Shown here one piece after another: positions 49,341 through 63,436 of a stretch of DNA of 64,000 bases. The notes beneath the pieces are model-generated. The model ran no database searches, was not told the DNA's origin, and was given only the letters and a program-made list of their open reading frames with translations. The stretch's first letter is position 1, and each line of letters opens with the position of its first letter. The stretch is from the NCBI GenBank assembly GCA_037954325.1, contig JBBMNZ010000002.1:15795679-15859678 (forward strand), written 5' to 3'. Both the position numbers and the translations under genes were made by a program. The stretch is from Fistularia commersonii (Eukaryota; Chordata; Actinopteri; Syngnathiformes; Fistulariidae).

Positions 49341-52300
49341 GTAACATTCTGTCTCCTCGCCAAACCAGCACAGGATGTATTTATAGGAGGCTGCATTTAA
49401 AAATACCAATGGTTCCAGGCGAAGGCACTTGACTAAATGTAAAAAGGCTGCGGTGCAAACGCTTCAGTTAGAAATGAAACACCACAGTGAAGAGATCAGA
49501 TTCATAGAAGGTGGTGGCAGATTCTTTCCTTCTTTCCTTTCTCCCTTTCTTTCACAGATGTTACCATGGTTTCTGTCAACATTTGCCCACCACAACAAAT
49601 GCCAAAAAGCCTGTAAATCTTCACCGACGCCTTGCCGATGTACCGTTTCTCAGTCTTTTGGGCTCGACCCTTAAAAACTCTGGTTCCCTTCCATGTCAGA
49701 AGTTGTTTCGGCTTCACAGGAAAAGGCCAGGGGTTTTTTTTTTCCCTTAAATTTACTTGGGTCATTCATTTTTTTGTGTGCTTCTGATCAAAACAAGGCA
49801 CTCCACAAAACACGTGGCTGAGAAACCTTTATCACCCCACATATCTGATCACCCTCCTCTGTTGTCTTATAGCAGATAAGTTGTCTATATCATTGAACGC
49901 TTTCCAACAATCCACATCCTCATATTCCGATGGATTTCAAAGCAGCATGCTTCCACACTTAAAAAACAAAACAATAAAATCCTTTATGCTACCTCCTAAA
50001 GCTCGATGTCATGGTCTGAGGTCTTTAAACGTTTGAGGGAACTCTGAGAAAATGACAGGCCCGCTTGGGTTTCAGACATAATAACAGCATTCTTAAGATA
50101 TCGCAGCATGTTTTTGTGACTTTAAAAACCCAATCCTAGTGTTTGTGAACTGAACAAATACATATCGGGGCTGTTTCTAGATTTCTTCCTCAAAGTGGTA
50201 GCCTCGAAAGGACACTTATTCCCGGAACTGCAGGGATAGTGTTTTGAAGGTTTGCGAATGTTGTGAGGACAATTGGAATGGGTTTCTTTTGGTTGGCACT
50301 GAATGAAAGACTCAACGCACACATTGTTTCTGAGTTGCCTTGTGTTGCCTTGGCTCCATCGCGGTTTGATTTTCCATCAAGCTATCTGACTTTGTCCCGG
50401 GCCTTGCTACTGTCTACCGGGCAATAATACAAGTCCGGCTTCGCCAATAGTCTGCTGTGAACGGTAAAGTGATAGGCGGAATGCGAAGGGGAGAAAAGAG
50501 ACCACACAGGGGGAGACCTGGGAGTGGAGAGCAATGGAGGGGGGAGGTGGAGGTTGACATGTCATCCCGGTGTGAGACCGTTTCTGGTTGAAAGCTTCAC
50601 CTCAACAGATAAGCAAACACCCAGGAGGCCAAAGGTGGCGCTGAGCTTATTATGATGCTGGACGATTGCAGCTATCTGCAGAAACCCGAAACAAAAGTTC
50701 CAGAACAGCAGGCAGAGAGCCAGCCGCCGCAGCCCGTTGTTTTATGTAGTGAAAAACAGTCCTTTTGTGATCACATCTTTTACCAATCAATGCTAAGCTT
50801 GCATTGAATCGCAGTTCCTGAGTCGAAGCAAATCTTACACATATAATAATACAACACGAGTCCGGCTTTGCCAATAGTGTGCTGTGCACTTCTTCATCAG
50901 AGGTGGAAACTAACATTGAATTTACTCACCTTACTGTTAGTGGTTTTCTCTCTACCAGATCTTTTTGGATTTTTTTTTCAATCAGCACTCTCCTTCTAAT
51001 TTACATTCTGTTTACCGTGGTTAACTTGCCATATGGGAAATTTGAAATTCTTGTTCATGATGAAAAGCAGGAGAAAAAATGATTAGTGGTTTACTGTAGT
51101 AAATAATGTTTGTTGGTCAAGCAAAAGAGCTGATGAGTGCTAAAATCACACAAAAAGGGAAGAGAGGACAAGTGTAAAGCAGTGATGGAAGTGAAACCGA
51201 AGATCAGCAGTCATGCCCAGGTCATGTTTTAAGTCCTAAATCCGTTTGTTACGGAATAACAGGAATTGTTGTGAAGGACAATGGACTTGTGGGGAAGGGG
51301 GGTGAAAATGTGAGCAAACTGAAGATGCTGGTTGAGAGAAACAATGAGCGGGGAGATCTCAAGTGTCATCACCTTAACCGCCTTTACCCTGAGACAAATG
51401 TGAATATTTTTAGAAAAGAAGGATGTTCTTGAACACATTAATATCACCCTGAATGGTCGCATCGCCTGAAATTTTACACAATGGCCCATATTAAAACTCA
51501 CTTTGAAAGGAGCGCTCTCAGATTCCAGCTTTTCAAAATATATCCTCTTAATCCTTTCTCATATTTCATTTCAATACGCACTTTCTGCTTTTACTTTAGG
51601 GTTTTTGAGCTAAGTTACTTCAATTATAGTAATAGTAATTTGCTTCAATAGAATATTTTGTTGCTCCTCTTACCTCTGAAATGATCAGGTAGTAAAACAA
51701 ACAAAAAAAAAAACTTAAATCCCTGGTCTACTGCTCTGAATCTCTTGTTTTCCTTCATTAATGTGCTGCACCTTCTGCTGTCGCTTTCTAACATGGCTGC
51801 ATGAGGTGTGTGTGCACGGTACACACGTCTCACATTTGGATGCAATGAAGGGGCTAAAACAGACGTTGCTTCAATATATTACACCAATACCAGGCATTTC
51901 GCCTTCTTCTCCTTCCAACAACTCCTTCACATTGAACCACGACAATTTGTATGGAAATCAGCTGCGACGGTTGGCAGGCTGTTTTATGGCCCCTGTACTG
52001 GTCAGTGGTGAATCAGTATTTGTTGGCTGAATTGATCATCAAAATTAATGTCCCTCCATTTTGTGGGCAGTGAGGGAGGATGTGAAGTCAGAATTCCTGA
52101 TCCCTATCAAAGACCTTTACATTGTATTGGTATGAAAATATGTTTGCTAAAAAACCCAAAGAGTAATGAGAGATGAGTTGCAGAAGACCTCAACCGCCTC
52201 TCTGTTTCCTTTCCTTAGAACAAGGTCTGCTAAATGAAAGATTATGTGGCTAATGCGCTATAACGATAGACTTGTGGTCTCGGTTACATGACAAATTTGG

Positions 52301-55300
52301 AGAGACTGGTGATGCGGGCAAAAAAATCTGCACAAACCGACAGGAAAATTTGATTTACCATGTTAATTCCCGATTTGTCTAGTCTGGTCTTTTAGCTTCT
52401 GTCATGACTGAAGACACATTGTTTAGTGGGCATCATGTGATGCAAGAAGAGAGGTGTGCAGGAGGTTGTGAAGTGGAGTGAGGTAAGGTAAATAGTTGAG
52501 CACAAATAACGATTTTTTTCGTTTCCCTAGCAGAATGGCCGGCCCTCTTTGCTTCAACCCATGAAAATCTAGAGTGCATTTTTCATTCATGTTCTTTAAC
52601 TCATGCACGTATTGATTCATTCCTCTCTCCCCTCAAGAAAATTGTAATACAGGCCGCCTAACGCTGTTAAATTTTAAATAGATATTTTAAGCTGTTTCCA
52701 AACAGTAGCTTATTCACTCATTCACTGTATAAGGAGCAAAATGCTGATTAAATGTGACATACAGTTCTGTCTGTCAGGTTATTTTAAATCTGATATTCCT
52801 CCTGTGCCGGCACACCATTTCCTTTTACCAAATCTGGGTGGAAGTGTAAAGGTTTTTTTTTGTATTCACACGAGCCCTATTTTTTTGTGTTATTTTTATT
52901 GCCCATGTATTCAAATGCATTTCTGACCATTACAAGTCAACAGTAGCTTGCGCCTTTTTCTTACAAGTGAGTCCCCCACTTTGTTTTGAGATGTGCTCAG
53001 GTTTGCAATTTGTTTTTTCCAGTTGTTTCAAGCAAGCATATTAAGAAACGTATAAAACAGAGTGCACAAGTTTCATAACACTATTTCATATTTTTTGAAC
53101 CCACCACTGAAGAGCAGAACATCATTTAGCAAATCACATTGGAAGCACAGACTTTTCTTCAATAATTTTATGTAGCTAACAGATTGCCATTGATCTCATT
53201 TGCTCCAGCTTATGTTTTGGTCTGTGCTTTCCCACGTTATTACTTTTAAATATTACTTTATGAATTCACCATTATTTTTCCCATTTTTGTCTGTCTTGTT
53301 TATAATATGTACAAGTACAGATGTCATGTTTTTCAAAGAAACATCAAGTGGTTTTTGGTTAGCATTCCGATTCTAAACATTTATCTCCTGTTTAAAATAA
53401 CATTTATTTACCACAGTACCGCTATGACTACTGATCACATAAACAAAGGTGAACTAGAATTATTGAGGAAACATCCTGGTACTAAAAGTCAGGGTGCGCC
53501 AATACTATGATGGTGAAAAAAGGGGGGGTCTGTCCTGTAGAAACCAGAAGGTTCATAATAACATTCAGCTGTTTCTGCATTATTTAGAATGTCATTGCTG
53601 TTTCCTCAGCAGACTGGGCATTGATCCTGGAGCTGAAACATTTATAGGGATTGAATCTGTGGTGTAATGAGGTGTCCTATGTCCGCTGTAAACTGCCCTC
53701 CTCCATTTTGAACGTGGAGATGAATGAGTTCACTGGACGAGACTCTCACTTCTCACATTCACTCACTGAAAGGCTTCTCTGGCCATGATATAGACATATT
53801 GGGGTGTTTTTAAAGAACTAATGCATCGCTAGGCTGAATGCCTCAAGCCCACATTATTTTTTATTTATTTATTTTTTTTAATGCTATGTTTCATTTAACT
53901 CACTGCACCGTAAGGTGGTCAAGCATTGCTGAAATACCTAATTTACTCTTGAGATACTTTCCTGAGTTCCACTATAGCGAGAGCAGTCTTTGTGGTCCGT
54001 ACTTTTCTTTAAAAAGTGTATTTTTCACACAAAGAGTGTCCCCTTTCATGAGGGTATTTTGTCACAGTCTCAAAGCACTCCACTAATGGTCATAAGTCTT
54101 CCAGATGTTAGGTTATTAACTATGACAACCCCTTTCTGGGCCACACTGGGTTTAAATGCTCCACCCTGTCCTAAAAAAGCAATGCAGGTCAAAGGTTACA
54201 ACCTTCTCGCTAACAAGCCACCTTGGGTTGCTCCACCTCAGACGGTTTGTACAAAGCAAACAGAGAAACAAACATCAATGCAGTAGCCAGGTGCTCCATC
54301 TCCCCTCATTGAGTAATTCTTTTGTGGGTGGTTTGAATTTTTGTGCATGTGACAGGGGCTGATTATGTCCTTCTTGCAAAGAATATGTTGGGTACATAGG
54401 AATGTAACCACGTAACAGATGTGTCCATTCTATGTCTGCTGTTTCCTTCAGAAACAGCTTCCCAAAAATACATGCTCCACTTGCGTACAATGCTATTTTT
54501 CCATTTAGATTTTTTTTTTTTACCTAAGTTTGTAACTTTGTCAATTTGAACAACTAAAATAAAAAGTGACAGAAATGAAAAGTAACTTTTTTTTCTGTTG
54601 GATTTTGCAAATAATTTCCCTCTCAAGCTATTTATCCAGTCATTCAGTCAAATCAAACAGAAAAGACTAAGAAAAATGATTTGAGAGAATAAATTTAGTT
54701 AGCTAAACCCTTGAACGTTATACTGTTTCACAAGTCAATCAATATGTTTCTTGCATTAGCAAACAACTACAGCAATTTTTTTGTGGAGCGATACCTTTTC
54801 CGTACACAAACTTGTTTGAGTCATAAGACTCCTAATTCATTCATCCTGAATACATGCATGCTACTTATTAAGTTCTAGTATTTAAGAACGGCATTGTTTT
54901 TTCCTGCACATGTATTATGTTTATTATAATAGCAAGTTGAAACCTTGACCTTCCATCTCAGATGCAATCTTGCATGTCCCTGCGTGTGAGTGAGTTACTA
55001 CATATGTGCTTGCATGGCTCTCAGCAAGTCATTTGTTAGTCACATCCTTTTCCCAATGAGCAGGAAGCTCAACCCCAGTGTGAATCAGGTATGTCCGCCT
55101 CTTTATTGACCCAAATATTGGCCTTACCCATAGCAGTGGAGTGGAGCGACGCCAACAATAACAGCTGAGGACTTTCCTCTGTATCCTGCAGCTTATAGCC
55201 TACCCTTGAGTTATCGTAAGGGATTTATCTTCATTTGCCTCCTTATGAGACAGAGCAGTTAGGCCAGTAGTGGTGCTGCACAGCATAAAATATTACTGTC

Positions 55301-58300
55301 ATACTTCAGCTTCTGATAGGGATGTTTTCTTTGATTCATCGTTTCGTTTTCTTTGATTCATCTTTTTTTTTTTTCTTTGATTCATTTCGCACTGATAAAA
55401 CAACTCCATGCGGTACAGAAAAGCCGTATCATTCTGTTTTGAATGCGGAAGATACTATCAAGGACCACACTCAGAGCTGTCTGTTGACCAGCTAAGGCAC
55501 ACTAGAAAAGAGAGGCTCATATTACAGACACTGTACGGGAGCCTTGCTCTTAATTCAGGGAAAACAAACGCAGGAATCTGCTGCAGCTTGATGCAGGAGG
55601 AGGAAATGGGTTTCATCTGCATCCAATGACTGCCATTGCTCCTGATTAATGGGTGTGCATCTGCTAGACAGCTTGCACACTACTTATGTTGTATCTGAGC
55701 TCCACACATATTTGTTGCAAAAAGGGGGAAATTGCAAAGATGGAGTGAAAATATTAAAGGATATATATTGTTTGTAATAAACATTTCTCACTTATTCCTG
55801 TCTTATGAGATGAGGTACTAACAGGATAATAATTTTTCTGTCTTTCCCTTATATAATGCAGAACTTTTACAAAATATGAGGCATATAATTTATCCAACTC
55901 TTGAAAAGAAGGCCTCTATAAATGAGCCTTAGGGGACACCCCTTGCCGCACACAAAACACTGTAGCCAGTTATGAAATTAGCTCCACGCAGATGAAGCTG
56001 AGCTGGAATTGCTATGTACTTGCAGAAAATTTAGTGACTGCATCAAATGCTGAAAGAATACAGTACATTGGTGCAGCTGGGATTTTCGGCATGACGTTGC
56101 ATGGAGAAATCAAAAAGCCAGACGAAGGTCAAAAACTGCTGCAAGACTTGTAATCCTCATGCAATAAAATTTTCAGGTCAAAGCACATGGCTGTCACAAA
56201 TATGCTGGCCTCTATGCTTTACACTTTGAAGTTATGTTTAGGCTGAATGCAAAATATCTTTGACAAAACAACTGTTTGGCATTTGAGTGATGTCTCAAAG
56301 ACAATTTTAAACATATCTCATCACTTATCGTACTTAATGTACTTATCTATTCCACTACAATGCTTTTGTTGAAATGCCACTTTTTTATTGGAGAATATAA
56401 AAACCATACACATTAGTTCACTTTCCCACAGTGATTAATGTATTTATTTTTCTATTCAGCATTCCTTAAATTCATTCGTAAATCTTTCTCATCAAGGTTC
56501 TGCCTTTTTTTTTTCAACATAATTAGGAAATATGTCATTATCCATGTGTTTTATGAATTGGAAAGATAAAAGCAACCATAAATTGTGGTTTATTGTTGAA
56601 CCCATCCCTGAAGTGGTTTATATGTATTAAATCATGAACAACGTTGTTTCTTACATATGCTTTTTTCTCCTAACAAGTACAATTCGGGACTATGATCAAT
56701 CATTACATTTAAGGACTAAGACTACTTTTCGGTATGGTCTGCAGAGATTAAATGTCGGCGTACTTGGCTCAACTATTAAGCCATAGTTAGGTATGATTGG
56801 TTTCACATTTTTCCATGGTGGTTGCCAATAATTGTGATAATAAATCAGTTTGGTCATAACATGAGAAAGATCAATAGGGGAGATGATAGATTCTTTTACA
56901 TATCATTAGTAGTAACAGAAAGTCTTCATGCCATGAAGGATCTTCAACACATCAGAGTGACATACAATGTTTTTGCTTTGGCTATTATGCAAAATTGGCA
57001 ACAGATGAAGTTGAAGATTTTTCTGGGAAAACTCTTTCAAACACATTATTCTGCTGGTGTATAATGATGTACTTTGGTTTACATGCAAAAGAAGACATCT
57101 GGCACAAAGAGCTGTGATACAATAGCTGTGTATTTCTCTGTCCAGATACCTCTATCAGTATCTCATTTCAGAGAGCACTTTGGCCAAAGCTATAAAATCC
57201 TTGTCTGTTGTTCTTATTTTAAACACCTGGTCAGGTGTTTCCTCTCTCAAATGAAAATTATACTTTTTCCTGGAACGTAGTTCAGTGCCAGATCACCTCA
57301 TTATCTTGCTGCTGAGCTGGTTTGCAATTCAAATAAGTCATGTAGCAAGTCAGATGGTAAAAACATTACCAAGTGACCGTAAAGATATGCAGCCAGAATG
57401 GTGACCAGCTATATGAATTTAGATGTTTAAGCATTAGTTACAGGCTTCCCTGCTTTCTTTCCAGCATACATTAAAATGCCTCATGGATAGTTAGCAAAGT
57501 GAATTTCAAGACTATGGCTGGATAACAGATACACAAAATGAAGCCATACTGCTTTTCCTCTTTCTTCTGTGGCTTTGTGGCAGCTCATTGCCAGTGCATG
57601 TCTCTATGGTGATGGAAGTCAAAACAAACCCAGCTTGCATGTCCCTCTATAACTTAAAGCTTTAGTCCAGGAATCTGTCTCAGTCATGCATATCCCCATT
57701 AATGTTCATCCAGAATATTCATCATGAAAATGTGTTTTCCACTTCATCAAAACGAGTGAACATACAGCATTCTAATTGTGCTTTTTTTTTTGCAAACCCT
57801 GATTATAAGAGGTCATTGTTCAAAATGCTTCACTTGATATTTAAACAACAACGGTGTTGCCATTTAGTAGAGGCAATAAGCCATTTGAAATGTTCAAATA
57901 AAAATATTTTTGGATTCTGAATTTCTACAGATAGAAATCCATTCTCTACTCTTTGTCTGCTTATATTGTGTTTTGACGCATGAGATGCAAAGACAACACA
58001 GATCAATGTGTAATTTATGGTATGTTGTTTAAAATATTTTTCTGAAATCCAAGAGCTTTGAGGGTGGTGGGTGAGGTTCGGTTGTTTGTACATTTTAGCC
58101 AAGATTGCTCTTTAAAGGGATCTTTCTCTCGCTTTATTGGGCTGTTTAACCATGACACGGCATCTGTCCATTCTGTGGTTCTAAAAGACTGTCTCATAAA
58201 GCTCTCCTTAAAGTGTCATTCACAGAGGCAAAAGAAGGGGAGGGTGGGGTCATGGCAGACTGCTAATCCAAAACAAGACAGACAGACAGACTTTATTTAT

Positions 58301-58396
58301 CCCTGAAGGGCAATGGGGGGACACATGGGTTAGCAGCATCAAAGTTGTAAACATGTGAACATCAAGAGTAAAGTAAAAGAAAAAAAGAGAATTATA

Positions 58397-58506
58397 AATA
58401 TATATATATACACACACACATAAATGTGTATATATATATATATGTGTGTGTGTATATGTATGTAAATGTATTTACGTTACATATATGTGTATATAAATGT
58501 GTTTGG

Positions 58507-58556
<50 letters not shown>

Positions 58557-58705
58557 TTTTGTATGTTTACATATATATGTTTGTGTATAAATATGTGTAT
58601 GTATGTGTATATATGTATGTATGTGTACATGTGTATACTGTATATGTATTTATATATGTATGCACATATATTGGTATATGTATTTATGTATGTGCATATA
58701 TGTGA
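58397..58705. repeat. Complex (TA)/(TG)/(TATG) microsatellite
   Basis: About 300 bases made almost only of TA, TG, CA and TATG/TGTA units in alternating blocks. All open frames across it are repeat artefacts (repeating V-Y-I-C codons). Confidence 0.95.
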
Positions 58706-61700
58706 CTGAGAATGAATCACAACATCTCCATGTTGACATCATCACCATTTATCTTGAATTTGACTGCATGAATGTTTGACAAAATCTTACAAGACGTAAG
58801 GTAACTCACAGGTCTTAGCTGAATGAGTTAGGGAGGTTTTAGCATTTTGCACCACAAGTTCATCACGCAATGGCATGCAGTATATCCTTAATGAGGGGGA
58901 GAGAAGATTAGACTGTTTTCCCACTGGAGCCTTAAAGATTAGATGCTAAAAGGATGAGATAAGACTGTGTGTGCATGTGCGTGTGCGTGTGTGTGTGTCC
59001 TCGTACCATTTCTGGTATGAATACAAACCTTGTTGGGATCTGTAGTACTTATAAGGACTCCTAATTCGGCAAAATCTCATGCATATGTGATCCTTCTTTA
59101 GGTTTGGAATAAAGCTTGATTTGAGGTAATGTTAAACTCAGGGTGAGGCTTTACATTATGGTTGGAGGTCAACGCAGTGTCCCACCAAACACAGCTACTG
59201 AAAGGGTTGTGTGTTTGTATGTATGGCGGGGGAACGGTTAAGGCTGCCTTTGTCTATTGCCAGAAAGGCTGTGAAATAACGGTATTTAGACTGTATCTCC
59301 ATGTTTAAAATGCAGAGTATTTAGCCCCTTCAATAAATCCCCTTGGAAAAAAAAAATGAATTTAACGTGTTACTTTTCCCCTTTTAATGCAGATGCTTGA
59401 AACAAAGGGTCGACCACTGGACATCATAGGAAAATTAAAAAATTACTGTGGCTCTCAGTCCTGAGGAGAGTAATTTGATTTGCCTAAAATTGAGATCATT
59501 TTCTTTGCCTCCTGGTGTATATTTTCATATTTTGAAATGTGGTATGGTTCAGCCCCTGTGTATTTTTACAATTATAACCATTGCACGATATTTCACAATT
59601 AGAAAATTCCTTGAGAAATGAACACAAGTCAATTAAATTATTTCTCAACAGACACAAGTGTTGTTTTTTTCCATTCCTTCATTGTTAAGTTTATATAAAC
59701 AAATTGAGCCATCGTTTTTTTTTGTTTGTTTTTTAAATTAACTCAAGCATAATTTGTTCGTTCGTCATTGACAATTGATTTGGATACAGGTTTCCTCTCA
59801 CTTTCTAAACATGGCCCATTTAATACCGATCATGTTTCGGTAGACCTTCATTTATTCATAAGACTGATAATATTTATGTTCTGTTCTTCCCCTAAATCAG
59901 GTTACTGTTTCACTGTTGCATTTTTCTCACATTGCCAGAAAAAAAATTGTTCAGCTGTATTGATGAACACAGTATATTGAAAAAATCCCATGCATGCTTA
60001 AAGAACAAAAACACTTGTCTCAGTCAATGTTCAATATATGCTTTACTACACACATCGGAAATGTCCAGATGTCACATGCTGTTACTAAGAAGAGTTTAGA
60101 ATGATATAATGCCTTGTCCATCTAACCAAAGTGTCAGAGGCCAAATATATTTTGAAAGACAGGAATTAAAAAGTATTTCAGTCTTGAATTACGTACTCAT
60201 GGGACTTGGAGGTCAGTGAACAGCACAACCATGTGAATACATTTGGCCCTGATCAGTATCAGCAGCCATAAGATAGAGAAATACTCTGTCAATCACCTCC
60301 ACCTTCTGAATAGTCAGGTTCAGATATTTCTCATTTTTGACTCTCTGAGCGCTAGTCTGTGTTGAAATTCTGAATTTACATTGTAGCAGGCGTTACATGT
60401 TTACAAAGCATACTGTATAATCTGTCACAGTTTATGACATTACATAGAAACACACTGTTCAACCTTCTTGTGAACTGTGACAGAGAGTTTAAGTAGTCCA
60501 TTTATTATTTCAAATGTAGCACTAAATTTCTAGCACAAAATGATATGTGAAGTGCCCACACAACAAGCTTAATACATTGTGGGTGTTAACACCTGAGGTT
60601 AAACAATAGATCTTACCTGTCCCATAATAAAATCTCATTGTAACTTCCAGTCCTGGTTAAAACACTTCAATGTATACTGGGACACACTCAGTTTATTTGT
60701 GTGTATCAGAACCAATATTTTCCATAAGACATCCAGATTTTATTCTATAGATTGAGCTCAGAGTGGGGCATATGAATGCATAGTTGTTGTTTTTTTTTAC
60801 CATATGACACAGCCCAACTTGTTACAACTTGTATGACATCTTTAGGGGTCTTTGGCATCCTCAAGATAAGCCAAAGCCACAAAACAAGAAAAACTTATAA
60901 TCGCACTTAGTCGGGATGATAGAATTAGTCAATTGCTCATTGAGGCAAATTTATTTGATTTGTTGCTTTTTCTACTTTTCTCAGGTCTTGAGCCCTGTGT
61001 GACAGTGCAGCTGCTTTTTCCACTCATTTTCTCATTTTCAGGGTTCTGTTGCCATGACACCCAGCAGGGTATTCAAGCTGTGTATGACAAAGAGTGTTAG
61101 TGGTTTGGTCTTACATTACACAAACACGGAGGTCCAGTCCCCCTGGTGAGAACACGATTACAACAAGAACTCCGACCGTCACGCCTACTAAAGTTAGACT
61201 CAATAAACATTAACTCTTAGCCTCGCCCTGCTCTCTACTCTGACATATTTTCCCACCTGGGGCAATCACTTATCAAATTTTAAAAACCAAAAATGTTAAA
61301 CTATAATTTTTTGTCTTTTTTGGGTTCAACTTCATCTTTAGGGTGTCCACTCTAATGCTGAAAATGTATTCTTTTCTGTTTAGTTTTTTTATATTTACAA
61401 GTACAATCACATCGGCTGGTGTGGGTCAGGATATCCTGCTTTGCACAAGGACATGGTCTGAAAGGAGCCCAAAACGGCCTTTGCAAAAATGTTTGGGAGG
61501 TCATTCCATTCTCCCAGCAGCGTTGTATATTTTTTCAATGAGTAAACTGATTCCCCTGGATTTAAATTTTAATTATCTCTGACCCCTTGTGTGATCATAT
61601 ACTTGGTGACCTTTATGCTTTTCTGCATTTGAAAATGGTTGTGAGTTGTTGCTATGTGCACAGCCCATAAAGCATAGCTATAGAAAGTTCACAACAATGA

Positions 61701-61810
61701 GAAGCCAAGTCAGCAGCAGTAATTCGCTGCCCAGGGATTGTGCTATTGAGATATCTGCTGTGAAGTTTAGTCCGATTAATGTCATCTGTCTGAGCAGGGG
61801 AGGACAAATG

Positions 61811-61842
<32 letters not shown>

Positions 61843-63056
61843 TCCCTCTGCGTGTCATAGGATCAGACTCACAAAGAAACCCTCCTGTCTGCAAGCTCTA
61901 TGAGCCTTGAGTAAGCTTTGAGTGCTGTTAATTGTTTTATGATTTTTTTTTTTGTGGTGGAATTCTTGTTATTTCTTAAAAGATGGCAATGTATTGATGT
62001 ATAAAGATAGCAAAGGTTGGAAGAGTTTACTTTGAATCATTTGTGACTCTTGTCAGTGAATGCCTATAAGTTGAATACCAGTGGAATTGGCCTCAATTGA
62101 CATCATACTGAAAAATGATATCTAAATCAGCTCTCTGTTTTGTCGTATATCTCATTTTAATGATATGTTTGGCATGGATTTAGATCTCATTGCATTGCCC
62201 TGCAGGTTTGATTCATTAAGGAAAGTTGTTAATGAGGTGTAGCCGATTGACTATTACCAGTTTTACAGTCCTTTGGAAGAGGTGAAGACTGTGCAGTATT
62301 GTCTGCTTTTTCATTTGGAGGAGGTTTGATTTAAAGCCAGCCCAGATGCTAATCATTCACCAGTAGTGGTGAATTTGGTGCTTTGTGGTTTCCACTAAGC
62401 TTACTTTTCATTAAACACTGCTGTGTGTCCTCAGCTTGTTAATTTACTTTGTAAGCAATTTGTGTCAGTCCGGTTTTTCTGGCAATGTATCAATTGTTTT
62501 GAATTACTAAATACCTTATGCCAAGGAACCAATGGGATAGCTTTCGTTTGTTGGGTGGTTGCGGTGGTTATCGCCCTCTTCATGGAAACAATGGCAAAAA
62601 AAACTTTTTCCTTGAAATTGTTGTGGGGGGGGGGGTAGTAACAGAATGGGGGTCGTCTTGCACTCATTTTTTCTGATTTTTGTTGTTTTTAGTCAAAAAA
62701 CTGCATTAGAATTTAGGTTTAGATATCTCAATCCTGGCAGGGGCTATAAGACTATGCTCAGAAGCAGGTTGTTCTATCTGTAATGGCTGAAGTCCATCTT
62801 TATGGATATTTGTGGTGTAAATCACAGATTTCATCATAGTACCGTATTCTTTCCTCCACTTTCACAGCAGTTTGATATTTGACGAGATTACGATGTTGAT
62901 GATAGAATAAGTATTTGAACATATTTGTGAGGCTTCAATCAATATGCAATGATTAATTTTCATATGCATTATTTTTATATATTTGAAAATTTTGCAGGTT
63001 TTGGAACTCATAAAGGTATATCTTTTCTTAAATACATGAAAATCCATCACGTTTTG

Positions 63057-63436
63057 CTACACAGTGCAGAGTCCTTATTTCTGACAGACATATATTGTGC
63101 AATATTCAGAAACTGTGCAATATTTCAATATTTCATCTCATAACAGCTACACTGTGCAATATTTCATCTCATCTCATAACAGCTACACTACAATTTTCCC
63201 TTCTATCATACTATTGTGCACTCCTTACCTCACTTGTTACTAAGACACTTATAGTTTTATCACTGTTTACTAAGACACTATAGCTTCACTGAGACACTTT
63301 ATAGTTTATAGTTTATTTTTATTTCTAATTCTGCCTTTTCTTTTATTATTTATTACTGTTATATTTTCTGTAACTCTGGCACAGCAATTTCCTTCGGGAT
63401 TAATAAAGTTGTTCTTATTCTTATTCTTATTCTTAA
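63057..63436 (+). repeat. LINE/SINE-type 3' end with (TTATTC)n tail
   Basis: Repeated gtgcaatatttcatctcataacagctacact units are followed by ctggcacagcaatttccttcgggattaataaag and a gttcttattcttattcttattctt tail. This is the usual 3' end of fish LINEs of the L2/Rex type and the SINEs that depend on them. No coding part is attached. Confidence 0.7.

Noticed and set aside
48795..49371. Several overlapping frames in the GC-rich stox1 island
   Set aside because: GC-rich DNA has few stops; only the frame at 49006-49336 matches a known protein.
50411..50435. taccgggcaataatac resembles part of a miR-200-type precursor
   Set aside because: No complementary arm lies within hairpin distance and the seed is not intact.
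58466..58720. Frames of 70-82 codons on both strands
   Set aside because: They are translations of a TA/TG microsatellite.
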